A stretch of 64,000 nucleotides of DNA, taken from NCBI RefSeq assembly GCF_003325475.1, contig NZ_CP029495.1, positions 2,728,001 through 2,792,000 of the forward strand, written 5' to 3'. The stretch's first letter is position 1. Each line of letters starts with the position of its first letter. The stretch comes from Chromobacterium phragmitis (GTDB taxonomy: Bacteria > Pseudomonadota > Gammaproteobacteria > Burkholderiales > Chromobacteriaceae). The translations under genes and the position numbers were made by a program. A model generated the notes under the pieces. The model saw nothing but the letters and a program-made list of their open reading frames with translations, did no database searches and was not told where the DNA came from. Positions 40,131 to 51,954 of this stretch are shown here, one piece after another.

Positions 40131-40669
40131 TCAGCGCGCGTTTTCCGGTTCGCGGTGCGCGTCGCGGAGATAGACCGGCAGGTCGGTGACCGGGGGCGTG
40201 GCGGGCACTTGGTACAGCATGTCGGCGACGAAGCCGCGGTGGTAGTTCTTGTGGTTGACGATATGCAGCAGCATGTCGCCGCGCCGCATGCGGCCCTTGC
40301 CGCCATCCACGAATAGAAAATCCACTTCCTCGTCATGCGCGGCGGGGGCCAGGCCGTCCGCGTAATCGATATACCAGCGATGTAATCGATATACCAGCGA
40401 TCCAGCTCCGCCTGCGAGCGGGCGAGCTCGCTCAGCGCCGGCGTGTCCGCCGTGTTGCACGCGTTGTAGCCATGCGCTTGCGCCAGCAAGTGGCCACGCC
40501 AGATGCGGTCCACCACCAGGTTGTGATTCAGGGTGGACAGGATGTCGCCGAACACGGTGGCGCGGCTTTTGACCAGCTCCGACTCGGGCAGGGCGGCCAA
40601 GGCGTCGAACAGGCGTTGATTGGCCCAGGCGCTGTAGCGGGCCAGCATGCGGATGTGGCGCAGAGACAT
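40131..40669 (-). pseudogene. DinB-family protein, frameshifted by a tandem duplication
   Basis: DinB/DUF664-type four-helix-bundle metalloenzyme family. The N-terminal half (MSLRHIRMLARYSAWANQRL..., with LNHNLVVDRIWRGHL carrying the first metal His) reads to ELDRWYIDYIAGIS and then leaves the frame. The rest (DEEVDFLFVDGGKGRMR, then GDMLLHIVNHKNYHRGFV with the second metal His pair) continues in another frame to 40131. Removing one copy of a 20-bp tandem repeat at 40362-40401 gives WYIDYADGLAPAAHDEE and one protein of about 172 residues. As written the product loses its second metal site. Confidence 0.85.
40362..40401. repeat. Perfect 20-bp tandem duplication inside dinB
   Basis: Positions 40362-40381 and 40382-40401 are identical and directly adjacent. 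The unit is 20 bp, not a multiple of three, so the second copy shifts the DinB frame. Confidence 0.95.
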
Positions 40670-40876
40670 GTCGATATCGAGCCGTGAAAGTGAGCGGAAA
40701 GGTTATGGACAAATCCGGACCAATTTAATGTCATTGGTATTGAATTGCCATCTCCGTGTTAGCGGCAGCGCGCCTGGATGCGTTGGTAAGCGCTGTTCCG
40801 CCGCAGGCGTCGTCCAGCTTGCCGTCTTGAAAGGAGAAGGGCGTTCCGCCACCGTGCCGGGCGAGAGCGGCGCGTT

Positions 40877-41641
40877 TCATTGGCCGGGCGACGCCTCGCC
40901 GTCAGGCAGCAGCAGCTGTTGATAGCGGCCGCTGCGGCGCAAGGCCGCCAGGCCCTGATTGAACTTCTGCATCAGTTGCTCCGCGTTCGGCCGCTGCCGG
41001 CTGATGATCAAGAACAAGCCGCTGGTCTGCTGCTTGCCGATCTCGGCGGCGACGAAGGGCGAACGCGGGCCGTATAGCTGGCGGATGGCGTAGCCGGCGA
41101 CGAAGTCGTTGCAGGACACCAGGTCCACCTGGTTGCTGCCCAGCATCTTCAGGCAATTTTCCAATGCCGGAGGCCTTTCCAGCCTGAGCTGGTATTTGCG
41201 GATGTCGGCGTCGGTATAGGCGGTGGTCCAACCCAGCGGCAGGCATAGCCGCTTGTTTCGCCAACGTCCCGCCAGCGCATCCGCATCGTCCTTGCGCGCG
41301 AAATACGAGAAATGGTCCTGATGCAGCGGATCAGAATACAGGAACTGCTTCTCGCGCGCCGCGTCGCGGGCATAGGGAAAGGTGGCGGCGTAACGATTCA
41401 GCTCGGCTTCGCTGTAACCGCGCTTCCATGGCAAGAATACGATTTTGGGCGTAGCCAGCCCGGCCGCGGCGAAGGCCTCGCGAACGATCTTGCTGGTGAC
41501 GCCGCCTTGCGGCAGCCGCTCGCCGACATAGGGCGGAAACTCGCCGGTGGCCAGCGTCAGCGCGGCCTCATCCTCGGCGGGCGCCGGGGAGGAAAGCAAA
41601 AGCGCGATGAGCGGAAGGCACGCGGCGGCAAGAGGGCGCAT
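40877..41641 (-). CDS. Orphan periplasmic substrate-binding protein (SBP_bac_3-like)
   Basis: 254 residues with a signal peptide (cleavage near 22, SSPAPAED). The mature start LTLATGEFPPYVGERLPQGGVTSKIVREAF is the classical family-3 binding-protein opening. SCNDFVAGYAIRQLYGP and a terminal amphipathic helix complete the two-lobe fold. Two cysteines (CLPLGW, ENCLKML) and a third in VSCND could form a disulfide. No transport genes are adjacent. The frame continues upstream into the next gene's antisense; ATG 41641 is the start that gives a signal peptide. Confidence 0.75.
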   Translation of the reverse strand: MRPLAAACLPLIALLLSSPAPAEDEAALTLATGEFPPYVGERLPQGGVTSKIVREAFAAAGLATPKIVFLPWKRGYSEAELNRYAATFPYARDAAREKQFLYSDPLHQDHFSYFARKDDADALAGRWRNKRLCLPLGWTTAYTDADIRKYQLRLERPPALENCLKMLGSNQVDLVSCNDFVAGYAIRQLYGPRSPFVAAEIGKQQTSGLFLIISRQRPNAEQLMQKFNQGLAALRRSGRYQQLLLPDGEASPGQ

Positions 41642-41705
41642 TGCGGCGGATGGTGTGAGGTTAACCTTATGATTATCAATCAACTCGGCGGTACGGCAAG
41701 CACGA

Positions 41706-42329
41706 TCACGCCGCTGGCGGTTTGGCTTTGCCGCGATCCGGCTTGCGTTGCGCGGCGGCCGGCGCGCCCTTCTGGATGTTGTGCAGGCGGCGGCGGATAT
41801 TGTCGCTGTCCAGCCAGATGTCCTCGCCCCGCAGGATGCGGTCCAGCTCCTCGTCGGTGAGGAAGGGGCGGCAGACATGTCGCATCACCTTTTCAAACCA
41901 CTTCACGCTGGCGGCTACCTGCGCCTGTTGCTCGTTGCCCTTGCCTATCAGCGCCGACGAGTAGTTGTGGAACATCAGCTGGCAGGTATCGTGCACCACC
42001 AGTTCGTCGCCGGCGAGGAAGATCAGCGCGCCCATCGAGTAGGCCCGCGCTTCCAGAATGGTGACCACGTGGGCTTCGCTGGCCGTGATGTTGTTGATGA
42101 TCTGCAGGCCGGCGTCGAAATTGCCGCCGGGGGTGTTCAGGTGCAGGTAGACGATGTCGGTGCTGCTGGCGGTGCGCAGGGTGTAGAGCAGGTCGGTGTA
42201 GTGTATCGGCGCGCCAATTTCGTCGGATAGGTAGAACGAAATCTGCCTCACCGCGCCCTGGGTTTCGTACTGGCGGTACAGCGGGACGGGCTTGTCGTCA
42301 TCGTCCGCGTCGGCATTGCGGCGAGGCAT
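41706..42329 (-). CDS. Stand-alone ClpP-like serine protease
   Basis: 207 residues, ClpP/crotonase fold. The nucleophile region ARAYSMGALIFLAGDE has Ser98 and the His motif CQLMFHNYSS has His121. TPGGNFDAG forms the oxyanion strand, and helix FLTDEELDRILRGEDIWLDSDN holds a probable catalytic Asp. It has an Asp-rich start and Lys/Pro-rich end, and lacks a propeptide. It is unlike housekeeping ClpP and closer to phage-type and stand-alone ClpP-like proteins. No clpX or phage genes are near. Confidence 0.75.
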   Translation of the reverse strand: MPRRNADADDDDKPVPLYRQYETQGAVRQISFYLSDEIGAPIHYTDLLYTLRTASSTDIVYLHLNTPGGNFDAGLQIINNITASEAHVVTILEARAYSMGALIFLAGDELVVHDTCQLMFHNYSSALIGKGNEQQAQVAASVKWFEKVMRHVCRPFLTDEELDRILRGEDIWLDSDNIRRRLHNIQKGAPAAAQRKPDRGKAKPPAA

Positions 42330-42459
42330 GGCGTTTCTCCTTGTGCTTGCCTTTCCAATCTAGTCCCAGAGAGGGGGGCTTGCTTTGGGTTGGCGCAAGA
42401 GGGGGCACGCTGCGGTAACATAAGAGCATTTTGCGCGCAGGAAACCACAGCTGAAACGA

Positions 42460-43533
42460 ATGAAAAAAGAACCGCTGCCTCGATTACATTCTATCGACGA
42501 GTTCGATGACTGGCGGATCGCGCTCAAGGCAATAAAAATCACGAGGCGCTTCCTGCTATTGGAAGAGATGGTTATGGCGCTTGTGATGTGTGTCTTGCTG
42601 ATAGCGATCTATGGGCTTGTCTTGTGGCTGGCGGAGGACTGCGCTTGCTTGCCGGGGCTGGGCATGTCGGGCATGAGTTGGCTACTTGCCGGAGGCGCGG
42701 GACTGCTCGCGTTGGGAGTCATGGCTTACTGCATGCCTGTGGATGAGATTGGTTTGGAGTGCTGCGACGCAGGGTTAAAAATCGGTCAAAACGAATTCTG
42801 GCCTTGGGCGGCTTTGGATGTCCATTGGCGTTTAAGGAATTGCCTGGGAGGCTTGACCCGATCCACTCATGATATTCATGAAGGGGAGGCATGGGTGAAG
42901 ACGCCAGGGAATCCACTGATGAAGTTCCGTTTGCTGCAGATGGACGCCTCGGAGACGGCAGAGGCAATGGCGGCGCTGCAACGCTGTCGGGCCGCCGGCG
43001 TGTTCGACGTCGCGGATGGCGCTTTCCCATGGGAGGAGTCACAGGGAAAGAGCCGTTGCTGGTCCTGGATCCGGATGCGGGGTGCGGTGCGGCGTCCGCA
43101 GTCCAGCCCGGAGCCTCCCGGCGCATTGCGGCGCGGACTCGCGTGCATGGCCCTGACGCTGTTCGCCAGCATGACGATGGTGCTTGTGCTGAGCGAGATG
43201 GGGTCTGGCCTCAGTGATTGGCTGGTTGTTTCCGCAATGATGGCTGTCATTTGCATTGGCGCGGCGGCGACAGTTGTGGCTTCAAGCTGCGACAAGGTTA
43301 TTTTCGATCAAGAAGGTTTGACTAGTCAGACGCATGGGCGCTTGGCCTGGGGTGATGTGGCGCGTGTTTCCACGGAAAGGCGCAGCAAGAGCCTGCATGT
43401 GTTTCTGCATTATCATGATCCCGCTCGTCCGCGGATCCAGTGGTCATGGCCTGCGGGTTTTGATTTCGGCGCGGCTGCGGACTTTGCCGCCATATGCGAG
43501 CAGGCGGCATGCCGATGGGGTCGCAGATTGTAG
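42460..43533 (+). CDS. Membrane protein with internally duplicated architecture
   Basis: 357 residues. Two similar halves are visible: two membrane helices (about 36-100) then a beta-rich stretch (EIGLECCDAGLKIGQNEFWPW to about 170), and again two helices (about 225-275) then a beta-rich stretch (KVIFDQEGLTSQTHGRLAWGD to the end). Each beta-rich stretch looks like a small PH-like domain (E/DxGLxxxxxxxxWxxxxxV pattern). No family is recognised with confidence. G+C is slightly lower than in neighbours. ATG 42460 lacks a good ribosome-binding site. Confidence 0.6.
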   Translation: MKKEPLPRLHSIDEFDDWRIALKAIKITRRFLLLEEMVMALVMCVLLIAIYGLVLWLAEDCACLPGLGMSGMSWLLAGGAGLLALGVMAYCMPVDEIGLECCDAGLKIGQNEFWPWAALDVHWRLRNCLGGLTRSTHDIHEGEAWVKTPGNPLMKFRLLQMDASETAEAMAALQRCRAAGVFDVADGAFPWEESQGKSRCWSWIRMRGAVRRPQSSPEPPGALRRGLACMALTLFASMTMVLVLSEMGSGLSDWLVVSAMMAVICIGAAATVVASSCDKVIFDQEGLTSQTHGRLAWGDVARVSTERRSKSLHVFLHYHDPARPRIQWSWPAGFDFGAAADFAAICEQAACRWGRRL

Positions 43534-43836
43534 GCTTAGGCTGCGGCTCTTTGCTTCTTGGCGCTGTTGCTAGTTGGCAAGATCAGTCTTGCGAGCGAGT
43601 GAAATGATTTTGGGAGAAGGAAACCGGTTTGGGGCATAAAAAGAAAACCCAGCGCGTCGAGCCCTCGCTGATTCGCAAGCAGGAGGGGATGTTGAGCGTA
43701 CGCGTATTGAGCGAGCGCGAACAGCGTGGATTGCATAGGGCAGAAGCGATATGGGCTTTTGGCTTTATGAAGCATCAGCATGAAGCATCGACGGCCAACA
43801 CTTGAACGATCGGTTGCGTGTTGACCGCCGCTGAGC
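43534..43836. other. Gene-poor spacer, nothing convincing
   Basis: 303 bp. One plus-strand frame (about 43600-43805) stays open and reads like protein for some 65 residues (ETGLGHKKKTQRVEPSLIRK), but it has no credible start codon or ribosome-binding site. Perhaps a relic. Confidence 0.4.
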
Positions 43837-47229
<3,393 letters not shown>

Positions 47230-47627
47230 CTTGATCTGGTTTCTATGCGGAGTTGTGCTTGTCGCGATTATAACAGTGCGCCGGGCGGCTTACGGCTTTG
47301 ACGACCGGCGGCGCTAGCCGGCGCGGGGATTCCCGGCTATCGTATGCGTTTGCTTCAAGCGAGGTTTACTTTTGCATGAAGCAAATAGGCGTTTGATGCT
47401 GAAAAGATATAACAAAAAATAATACCGCAGGTCACGCATGCCAGGCTACCGGCCTGGGCGCCGTCAATCACGCTTGCCGCGGGTCCGATTCCCAGGCCTC
47501 GGCGTTTGGGAGCCTGGCGCGAGCCGGCAAGCGACTCAGCGGGCAGGGGCCGCCGGAGCGTAATCGGGGGCCAGCTGGATGACGGATCACGATCCGGCGA
47601 AGCGGACGACAGAAAGAGGATGGGAGA
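47230..47627 (+). promoter_or_regulatory. Structured leader of the GGDEF-EAL gene
   Basis: 398 bp between divergent genes. An inverted repeat with 8-bp arms, TTTGCTTC (47349-47356) and GAAGCAAA (47378-47385), is followed by AT-rich DNA (47398-47424, a likely promoter). Then come two stem-loops: CCAGGC/GCCTGG (47441-47457), and a long nested one with outer arms CGCTTGCCG (47471-47479) and CGGCAAGCG (47525-47533) and inner arms CCAGGC/GCCTGG (47492-47517). The repeated CCAGGC and GCCTGG elements allow alternative pairings. I do not see a c-di-GMP (GEMM) riboswitch core. Confidence 0.45.
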
Positions 47628-50600
47628 GTGAGGAGCGCGCCTAGGGTGGAGGAGTGGCTGGTTTTCCTGGGGTTTGTCGCCAGCGCGGCCTTGTGGCCGC
47701 GTGGACCGCATGCGGCATTATCGCTGGCGAGTTTCGCGCCGCATGGCTTGCTGTGCTGGCAATTGCTGACGCAGCCGCCTCGGCGCAGCCGCTGGTGGCC
47801 GCTGGCGGCGGGCGCGGCGGCGGCGTTGTGGATGCCCCCGGCATGGGCGTCGCTGCTGGCCGCGTCGCTGTATTTGATTCAGCCAGGCTTGCGCCTGGGG
47901 GGCTTGTCGAACGGCCTGGCGCGGCCGAACACGCCGCAACAGCTGCGGCATCTGCTGCTGGCGCTGATCGCCTACCCCGCGTTGGCGGCGGCGCTGCTGC
48001 TGGGCGGCTTCGCCTGGGCCGCGGGCCGGCTGGCGGGCAGCCCCTGGCCCTGGATATGGCAATGCTGGGCGGCATTGGCCTCAGCCTTGTTCCTGTGCGC
48101 GCCGCTGGCGCTGGCGCCGCCGCGGCCGCTGTCGGTGCCTTTGCGAATGGAACTGGCGCTGATTCTGCTGTTGTCCGCCGGCGGCGTGGGCTTGCTGCTG
48201 TCCGCCGGCGAGCCGCCCGGCGTGCCCAGCCTGCTGCTGTTTTTCCCCCTGATTTTGTGGGCGGCTTGCCGCACCGGCCCCGGCGGCGCGGCGCTGACTT
48301 GCGGCATGGTGTCGCTGCTGTTGTCGTTGGCGGCGTTGCCGCCGGCGGGGCTGGCCCGGGGCGGCATGGGCGATGCGGCCACCGATTTGCTGCTGGCGTT
48401 GGTCTTGAACGTATCCGGCTTGCTGGTGGGCATCCTGATGGATGGCCACCGCTCCGACGGCGAGGCGCTGCGGGCCTTCCGCGCCCGCATTGAATCCCTG
48501 GTGAACCACAGTCCGACGATGATGTCGCTGAAGGACAGGGACGGCCGCTATCTGCTGGTCAACGCCGCCTACGCGCGGCGGGTGGGCGTGGCGGCGGAGT
48601 CGCTGTTGGGCAAGCGGCCGGAGGATGTGTTCGATCCCGAGGACGCGCGGCAGATCCGCGAGCAGGACCAGCAGGTGCTGAACTTGCTGTCGCCGCGCCA
48701 GTTCGACGAGCATTTCGTTCTCAACGGCGCGGAAACCTATCTGCTGGCTTCCAAGTTTCCCTTGTTCGATGCCGACGGCCGTCCAGCCGGCGTCGGCAGC
48801 GTGGATACTGACATCACCCAGACCAAGCAGGAACAGAAAGCCAAGCGCGAGGCCGAGGAGCGGTATCTGGCTCTGGTGGAGCAGTCGCTGGTGGGCATCT
48901 ACATTATGCAGGACGAGAAGCTGGCCTACGCCAATCCGAAGCTGGCGGAGATCATGGGCTACCCGCAGGCGGACATGACCGGCATGACCATGGCCCAGCT
49001 GCTGGTGCCGGGCGAGGCCGATCGCTTGCGGCAGCAACTGCTGCGCCGCTTCCGCGACAATATCGCGGTGATGCATTACGCCACCCGCGGCCTGAGGCGG
49101 GATGGCGTGCTGGTGGACATGGAGGTGCACAGCCGCCTGTTCGACTTCAACGGCCGCAAGGCGGTGATCGGCGTGGTGATGGACATTTCCGAGCGCCTGC
49201 TGGCCGATACCAATCTCAGGCTGGCGGCCAAGGTGTTCGAAAACTCTGCCGAGGGGATTTTGATTCTGGACGCGGCGACTCGCATCATCGCCGTCAACGA
49301 CGCTTTTACGCGCATCACCGGTTATGCGGAGGAAGAGGCGCTGGGCCGGCCTTCGCGCATTTTCGGCGCGGAGCAGCAGGCGCGTTCGGCGATGCAACAG
49401 GCGCTGGCCGACTGCGGGCATTGGCAGGGCGAGATGCAGGACCGGCGCAAGGACGGCCAATGGTATCCGGCCGAATTGTCCATTTCCGCGCTGCGCGACG
49501 AGGACGGCCAGTTGTGCAACTACGTGGCGGTGTTCTCCGACATCACCCAACGCAAGGAGGCTGAGGAGAGGCTGCAATTTCTGGCCAACCACGATCCCTT
49601 GACCCGGCTGCCCAACCGCAGCAGCCTCACCGCCCGGCTGGACGAGGCCCTGGGGCGGATGGACTGCGAGGACGGCCAACTGGCGGTGATGTTCATCGAT
49701 CTGGACCGTTTCAAGCTGATCAACGACTCCTTCGGCCACCAAGTGGGCGACCAGCTGCTGTGCGAGATCGCGATCCGCCTGTCGCGGGCGGTGGGCGAGC
49801 GCGGCATGCTGGCGCGGCTGGGCGGCGACGAGTTCACGCTGCTGATGAGCGGCTTCGACAGCCACCACCAGCTGGCCGACATGGCGTCCGACATTCTGTC
49901 CGCGCTGGCCAAGCCGCTGTGCCTGGAAGCGCACGAAGTGTTCATCACCGGCAGCATCGGCATCAGCGTGTTCCCGCACGACGGCCGCGACGCGCCTACG
50001 CTGCTGAAGAACGCCGACGTGGCGATGTACCGCGCCAAAGAGGCCGGCAAGAACACCTACCAGTTCTTCGATGTCGGCATGAATACCCAGACTTTCGAGC
50101 GGTTGTTGTTGGAGAACGGCCTGCGCATGGCGCTGGAGCGCGACGAGTTCGAGCTGCACTACCAGCCGCAGTTGAGCGCCGGCGGCCGCGCGTTGGCCGG
50201 CGCCGAGGCGCTGCTGCGCTGGCGGCATCCGCAGCTGGGGCTGGTGCCGCCGGCGCGCTTCATTTCCCTGGCGGAGGAAACCGGCCTGATCAAGCCGATA
50301 GGCGATTGGGTGCTGCGCGAGGGCTGCCGCCAGTTGGCGGCTTGGGATGCGCAGGGGCTGAGGGTGCCCAGACTGGCGGTGAACTTGTCGCCGCGGCAGT
50401 TCGGCCAGCCGTCGCTGCCGGCCAAAGTGGCGGATGCCTTGCAGTCCTCCGGGCTCGCGGCGGATAGGCTGGAGCTGGAAATCACTGAAAGCATGATCAT
50501 GCAGAGCCCCACCGAGGCGGTGGGCCTGCTGTCGGAGCTGAAGTCGCTGGGCGTGTGGCTGTCCATCGACGATTTCGGCACCGGCTACTCGTCGCTGTCG

Positions 50601-50885
50601 CATCTGAAGCGTTTTCCGCTGGACACCCTGAAGATAGACCAGTCCTTCGTCGAGGGACTGCCGGACGATGGCGACAACGCCGCCATCGCCGAAGCCATTC
50701 TGGCGATGGCCAAGAAGCTGAAATTCCAGGTGGTGGCGGAAGGCGTGGAGAGCGAGGCGCAGGCGGCCTTTCTGGAGGGCAAGGGCTGCCATCTGCTGCA
50801 AGGCTATTACTTCAGCCGGCCATTGCCGGCGGATGCGTTCGCCGCCCTGGCCTCGGCTTGGCGGCGCGAGGCGGCGCCGGCCTGA
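47628..50885 (+). CDS. Membrane PAS-GGDEF-EAL protein (c-di-GMP turnover)
   Basis: 1085 residues. About eight membrane helices in a MASE1-like sensor (1-270), three PAS domains (about 285-400, 405-520, 525-645), GGDEF domain (about 650-810) with an intact GGDEF (RLGGDEFTLL), and EAL domain (about 825-1075) with EALLRWRHP, DDFGTGYSSLSHLKRFP and KIDQSFV. Both catalytic signatures are intact, so it could make or break c-di-GMP. The GTG start has AGAGGATGGGAGA just before it. Redox, oxygen or ligand sensing by PAS is likely; specifics unknown. Confidence 0.92.
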   Translation: MRSAPRVEEWLVFLGFVASAALWPRGPHAALSLASFAPHGLLCWQLLTQPPRRSRWWPLAAGAAAALWMPPAWASLLAASLYLIQPGLRLGGLSNGLARPNTPQQLRHLLLALIAYPALAAALLLGGFAWAAGRLAGSPWPWIWQCWAALASALFLCAPLALAPPRPLSVPLRMELALILLLSAGGVGLLLSAGEPPGVPSLLLFFPLILWAACRTGPGGAALTCGMVSLLLSLAALPPAGLARGGMGDAATDLLLALVLNVSGLLVGILMDGHRSDGEALRAFRARIESLVNHSPTMMSLKDRDGRYLLVNAAYARRVGVAAESLLGKRPEDVFDPEDARQIREQDQQVLNLLSPRQFDEHFVLNGAETYLLASKFPLFDADGRPAGVGSVDTDITQTKQEQKAKREAEERYLALVEQSLVGIYIMQDEKLAYANPKLAEIMGYPQADMTGMTMAQLLVPGEADRLRQQLLRRFRDNIAVMHYATRGLRRDGVLVDMEVHSRLFDFNGRKAVIGVVMDISERLLADTNLRLAAKVFENSAEGILILDAATRIIAVNDAFTRITGYAEEEALGRPSRIFGAEQQARSAMQQALADCGHWQGEMQDRRKDGQWYPAELSISALRDEDGQLCNYVAVFSDITQRKEAEERLQFLANHDPLTRLPNRSSLTARLDEALGRMDCEDGQLAVMFIDLDRFKLINDSFGHQVGDQLLCEIAIRLSRAVGERGMLARLGGDEFTLLMSGFDSHHQLADMASDILSALAKPLCLEAHEVFITGSIGISVFPHDGRDAPTLLKNADVAMYRAKEAGKNTYQFFDVGMNTQTFERLLLENGLRMALERDEFELHYQPQLSAGGRALAGAEALLRWRHPQLGLVPPARFISLAEETGLIKPIGDWVLREGCRQLAAWDAQGLRVPRLAVNLSPRQFGQPSLPAKVADALQSSGLAADRLELEITESMIMQSPTEAVGLLSELKSLGVWLSIDDFGTGYSSLSHLKRFPLDTLKIDQSFVEGLPDDGDNAAIAEAILAMAKKLKFQVVAEGVESEAQAAFLEGKGCHLLQGYYFSRPLPADAFAALASAWRREAAPA

Positions 50886-50962
50886 GCGGAGCGTTCCGGG
50901 CTGGGCCGGGAGGGCGGCTTGCGGCTACAATGGCGGGAATCGAGAATTTGAGAATCCCCGCC

Positions 50963-51712
50963 ATGAGCAACAAACGCCTGATACACGGCTTCCACGCCAT
51001 CAACGCCCGTCTGTGGCAGAACCCGAAGAGCCTGCTGGAGATCTGGCTGGCCGGCGGCCGCCACGACGCCCGCGCCAAGGCGGTGCTGGACAAGGCCGGC
51101 GAGGAGAAGGTCAAGCTGCACATCGTCGACAAGGAGCGCCTGGACAGCATGAGCGGCAACGCCCGCCATCAGGGCGTGGTGGCGATGATAGACGCCAGCA
51201 TGAACTACGTGACCCTGGACGACGTGCTGGACAACCTGTCCGAGCCGCCGCTGCTGCTGATCCTTGACGGCGTCACCGATCCGCACAATCTGGGCGCCTG
51301 CCTGCGCGTCGCCGACGCGATGGGCGCGCACGCGGTGATCGCACCCAAGGACCGCTCCGCCACGCTGAACGCCACCGTGTCCAAGGTGGCTTGCGGCGCG
51401 GCCGAGGTGGTGCCCTACATCACCGTCACCAATCTGGCGCGCACCTTGCGCGACCTGAAAGACGCCGGAGTGTGGATCGCCGGCACCACCATGGAAGCCG
51501 ACACCGATCTCTACCACTTCGACGCCTCCGGCCCGCTGGCCTGGGTGATGGGCGCGGAGGGCGAGGGCATGCGCCGGCTGACGCGCGAGCATTGCGACGT
51601 GCTGGTGTCCATCCCGATGTTCGGCACCGTGGAGAGCCTGAACGTGTCGGTTTCGTCCGGCATGGTGCTGTCGGAAAGCCGCCGCCAGCGGGTGCTGAAG
51701 GCTACTGGCTGA
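50963..51712 (+). CDS. rlmB: 23S rRNA (guanosine-2'-O-)-methyltransferase
   Basis: SPOUT-class enzyme that methylates G2251 of 23S rRNA. 249 residues. The N-terminal substrate-binding domain (LIHGFHAINARLWQNPKSLLEIWL) precedes the knotted methyltransferase domain with LDGVTDPHNLGACLRVADAMGAHAVI, WVMGAEGEGMRRLT and SIPMFGTVESLNVSVSSG, the three SpoU motifs. ATG 50963 gives the usual N-terminus. It stands between the GGDEF-EAL gene and the decayed hicAB locus and is likely transcribed on its own. Confidence 0.95.
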   Translation: MSNKRLIHGFHAINARLWQNPKSLLEIWLAGGRHDARAKAVLDKAGEEKVKLHIVDKERLDSMSGNARHQGVVAMIDASMNYVTLDDVLDNLSEPPLLLILDGVTDPHNLGACLRVADAMGAHAVIAPKDRSATLNATVSKVACGAAEVVPYITVTNLARTLRDLKDAGVWIAGTTMEADTDLYHFDASGPLAWVMGAEGEGMRRLTREHCDVLVSIPMFGTVESLNVSVSSGMVLSESRRQRVLKATG

Positions 51713-51730
51713 TGGGGGTTTAGCCTAGCG

Positions 51731-51954
51731 CTAGTAAAGCGCGCCTGCTTCGTGCAGGGGGTGGATTCCGGGCAGTGGCTCGCCCGATTCCTTCATGTCG
51801 ATGATGACGTCGTGCACCAGATGGACGATGCCACGCAGCGCTTTGTCTTGGCTGTTGTCTAGCCAAGACAGCAGCGGAAACTCATCGCATAAGCCTACGT
51901 ATTGTTCATCTTCGGCGACCAGATCACTCGATAGGAATAATGCTTGCTATCCAT
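51731..51954 (-). pseudogene. hicB: HicB-like antitoxin, frameshifted and short
   Basis: From ATG 51954 the frame reads MDSKHYSYRVIWSP, then is lost at 51914-51915. One base later the frame resumes as EDEQYVGLCDEFPLLSWL, then ALRGIVHLVHDVIIDMKESGEPLPG, to a stop at 51731. Adding one base restores a 74-residue HicB N-domain (the antitoxin's RNase-H-like part). The C-terminal ribbon-helix-helix DNA-binding part seen in relatives is missing. The start overlaps the hicA stop by 8 bp, as in a coupled operon. Confidence 0.75.

Noticed and set aside
40734..40876. Possible gene remnant between dinB and the binding-protein gene
   Set aside because: Short open stretches without a start signal or recognisable protein.
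43600..43805. Possible small plus-strand gene after the duplicated membrane protein
   Set aside because: About 65 open codons with protein-like composition but no start codon with a ribosome-binding site; not called.
47398..47560. c-di-GMP (GEMM) riboswitch before the GGDEF-EAL gene
   Set aside because: The place would be attractive, but the conserved GEMM core (GGCAAACC and GACGCAAAGC-type segments) is not present. Reported only as an unassigned structured leader.
48081..50801. Minus-strand open frame of about 900 codons opposite the GGDEF-EAL gene
   Set aside because: Antisense shadow; composition is His/Gln/Arg-rich without any domain.
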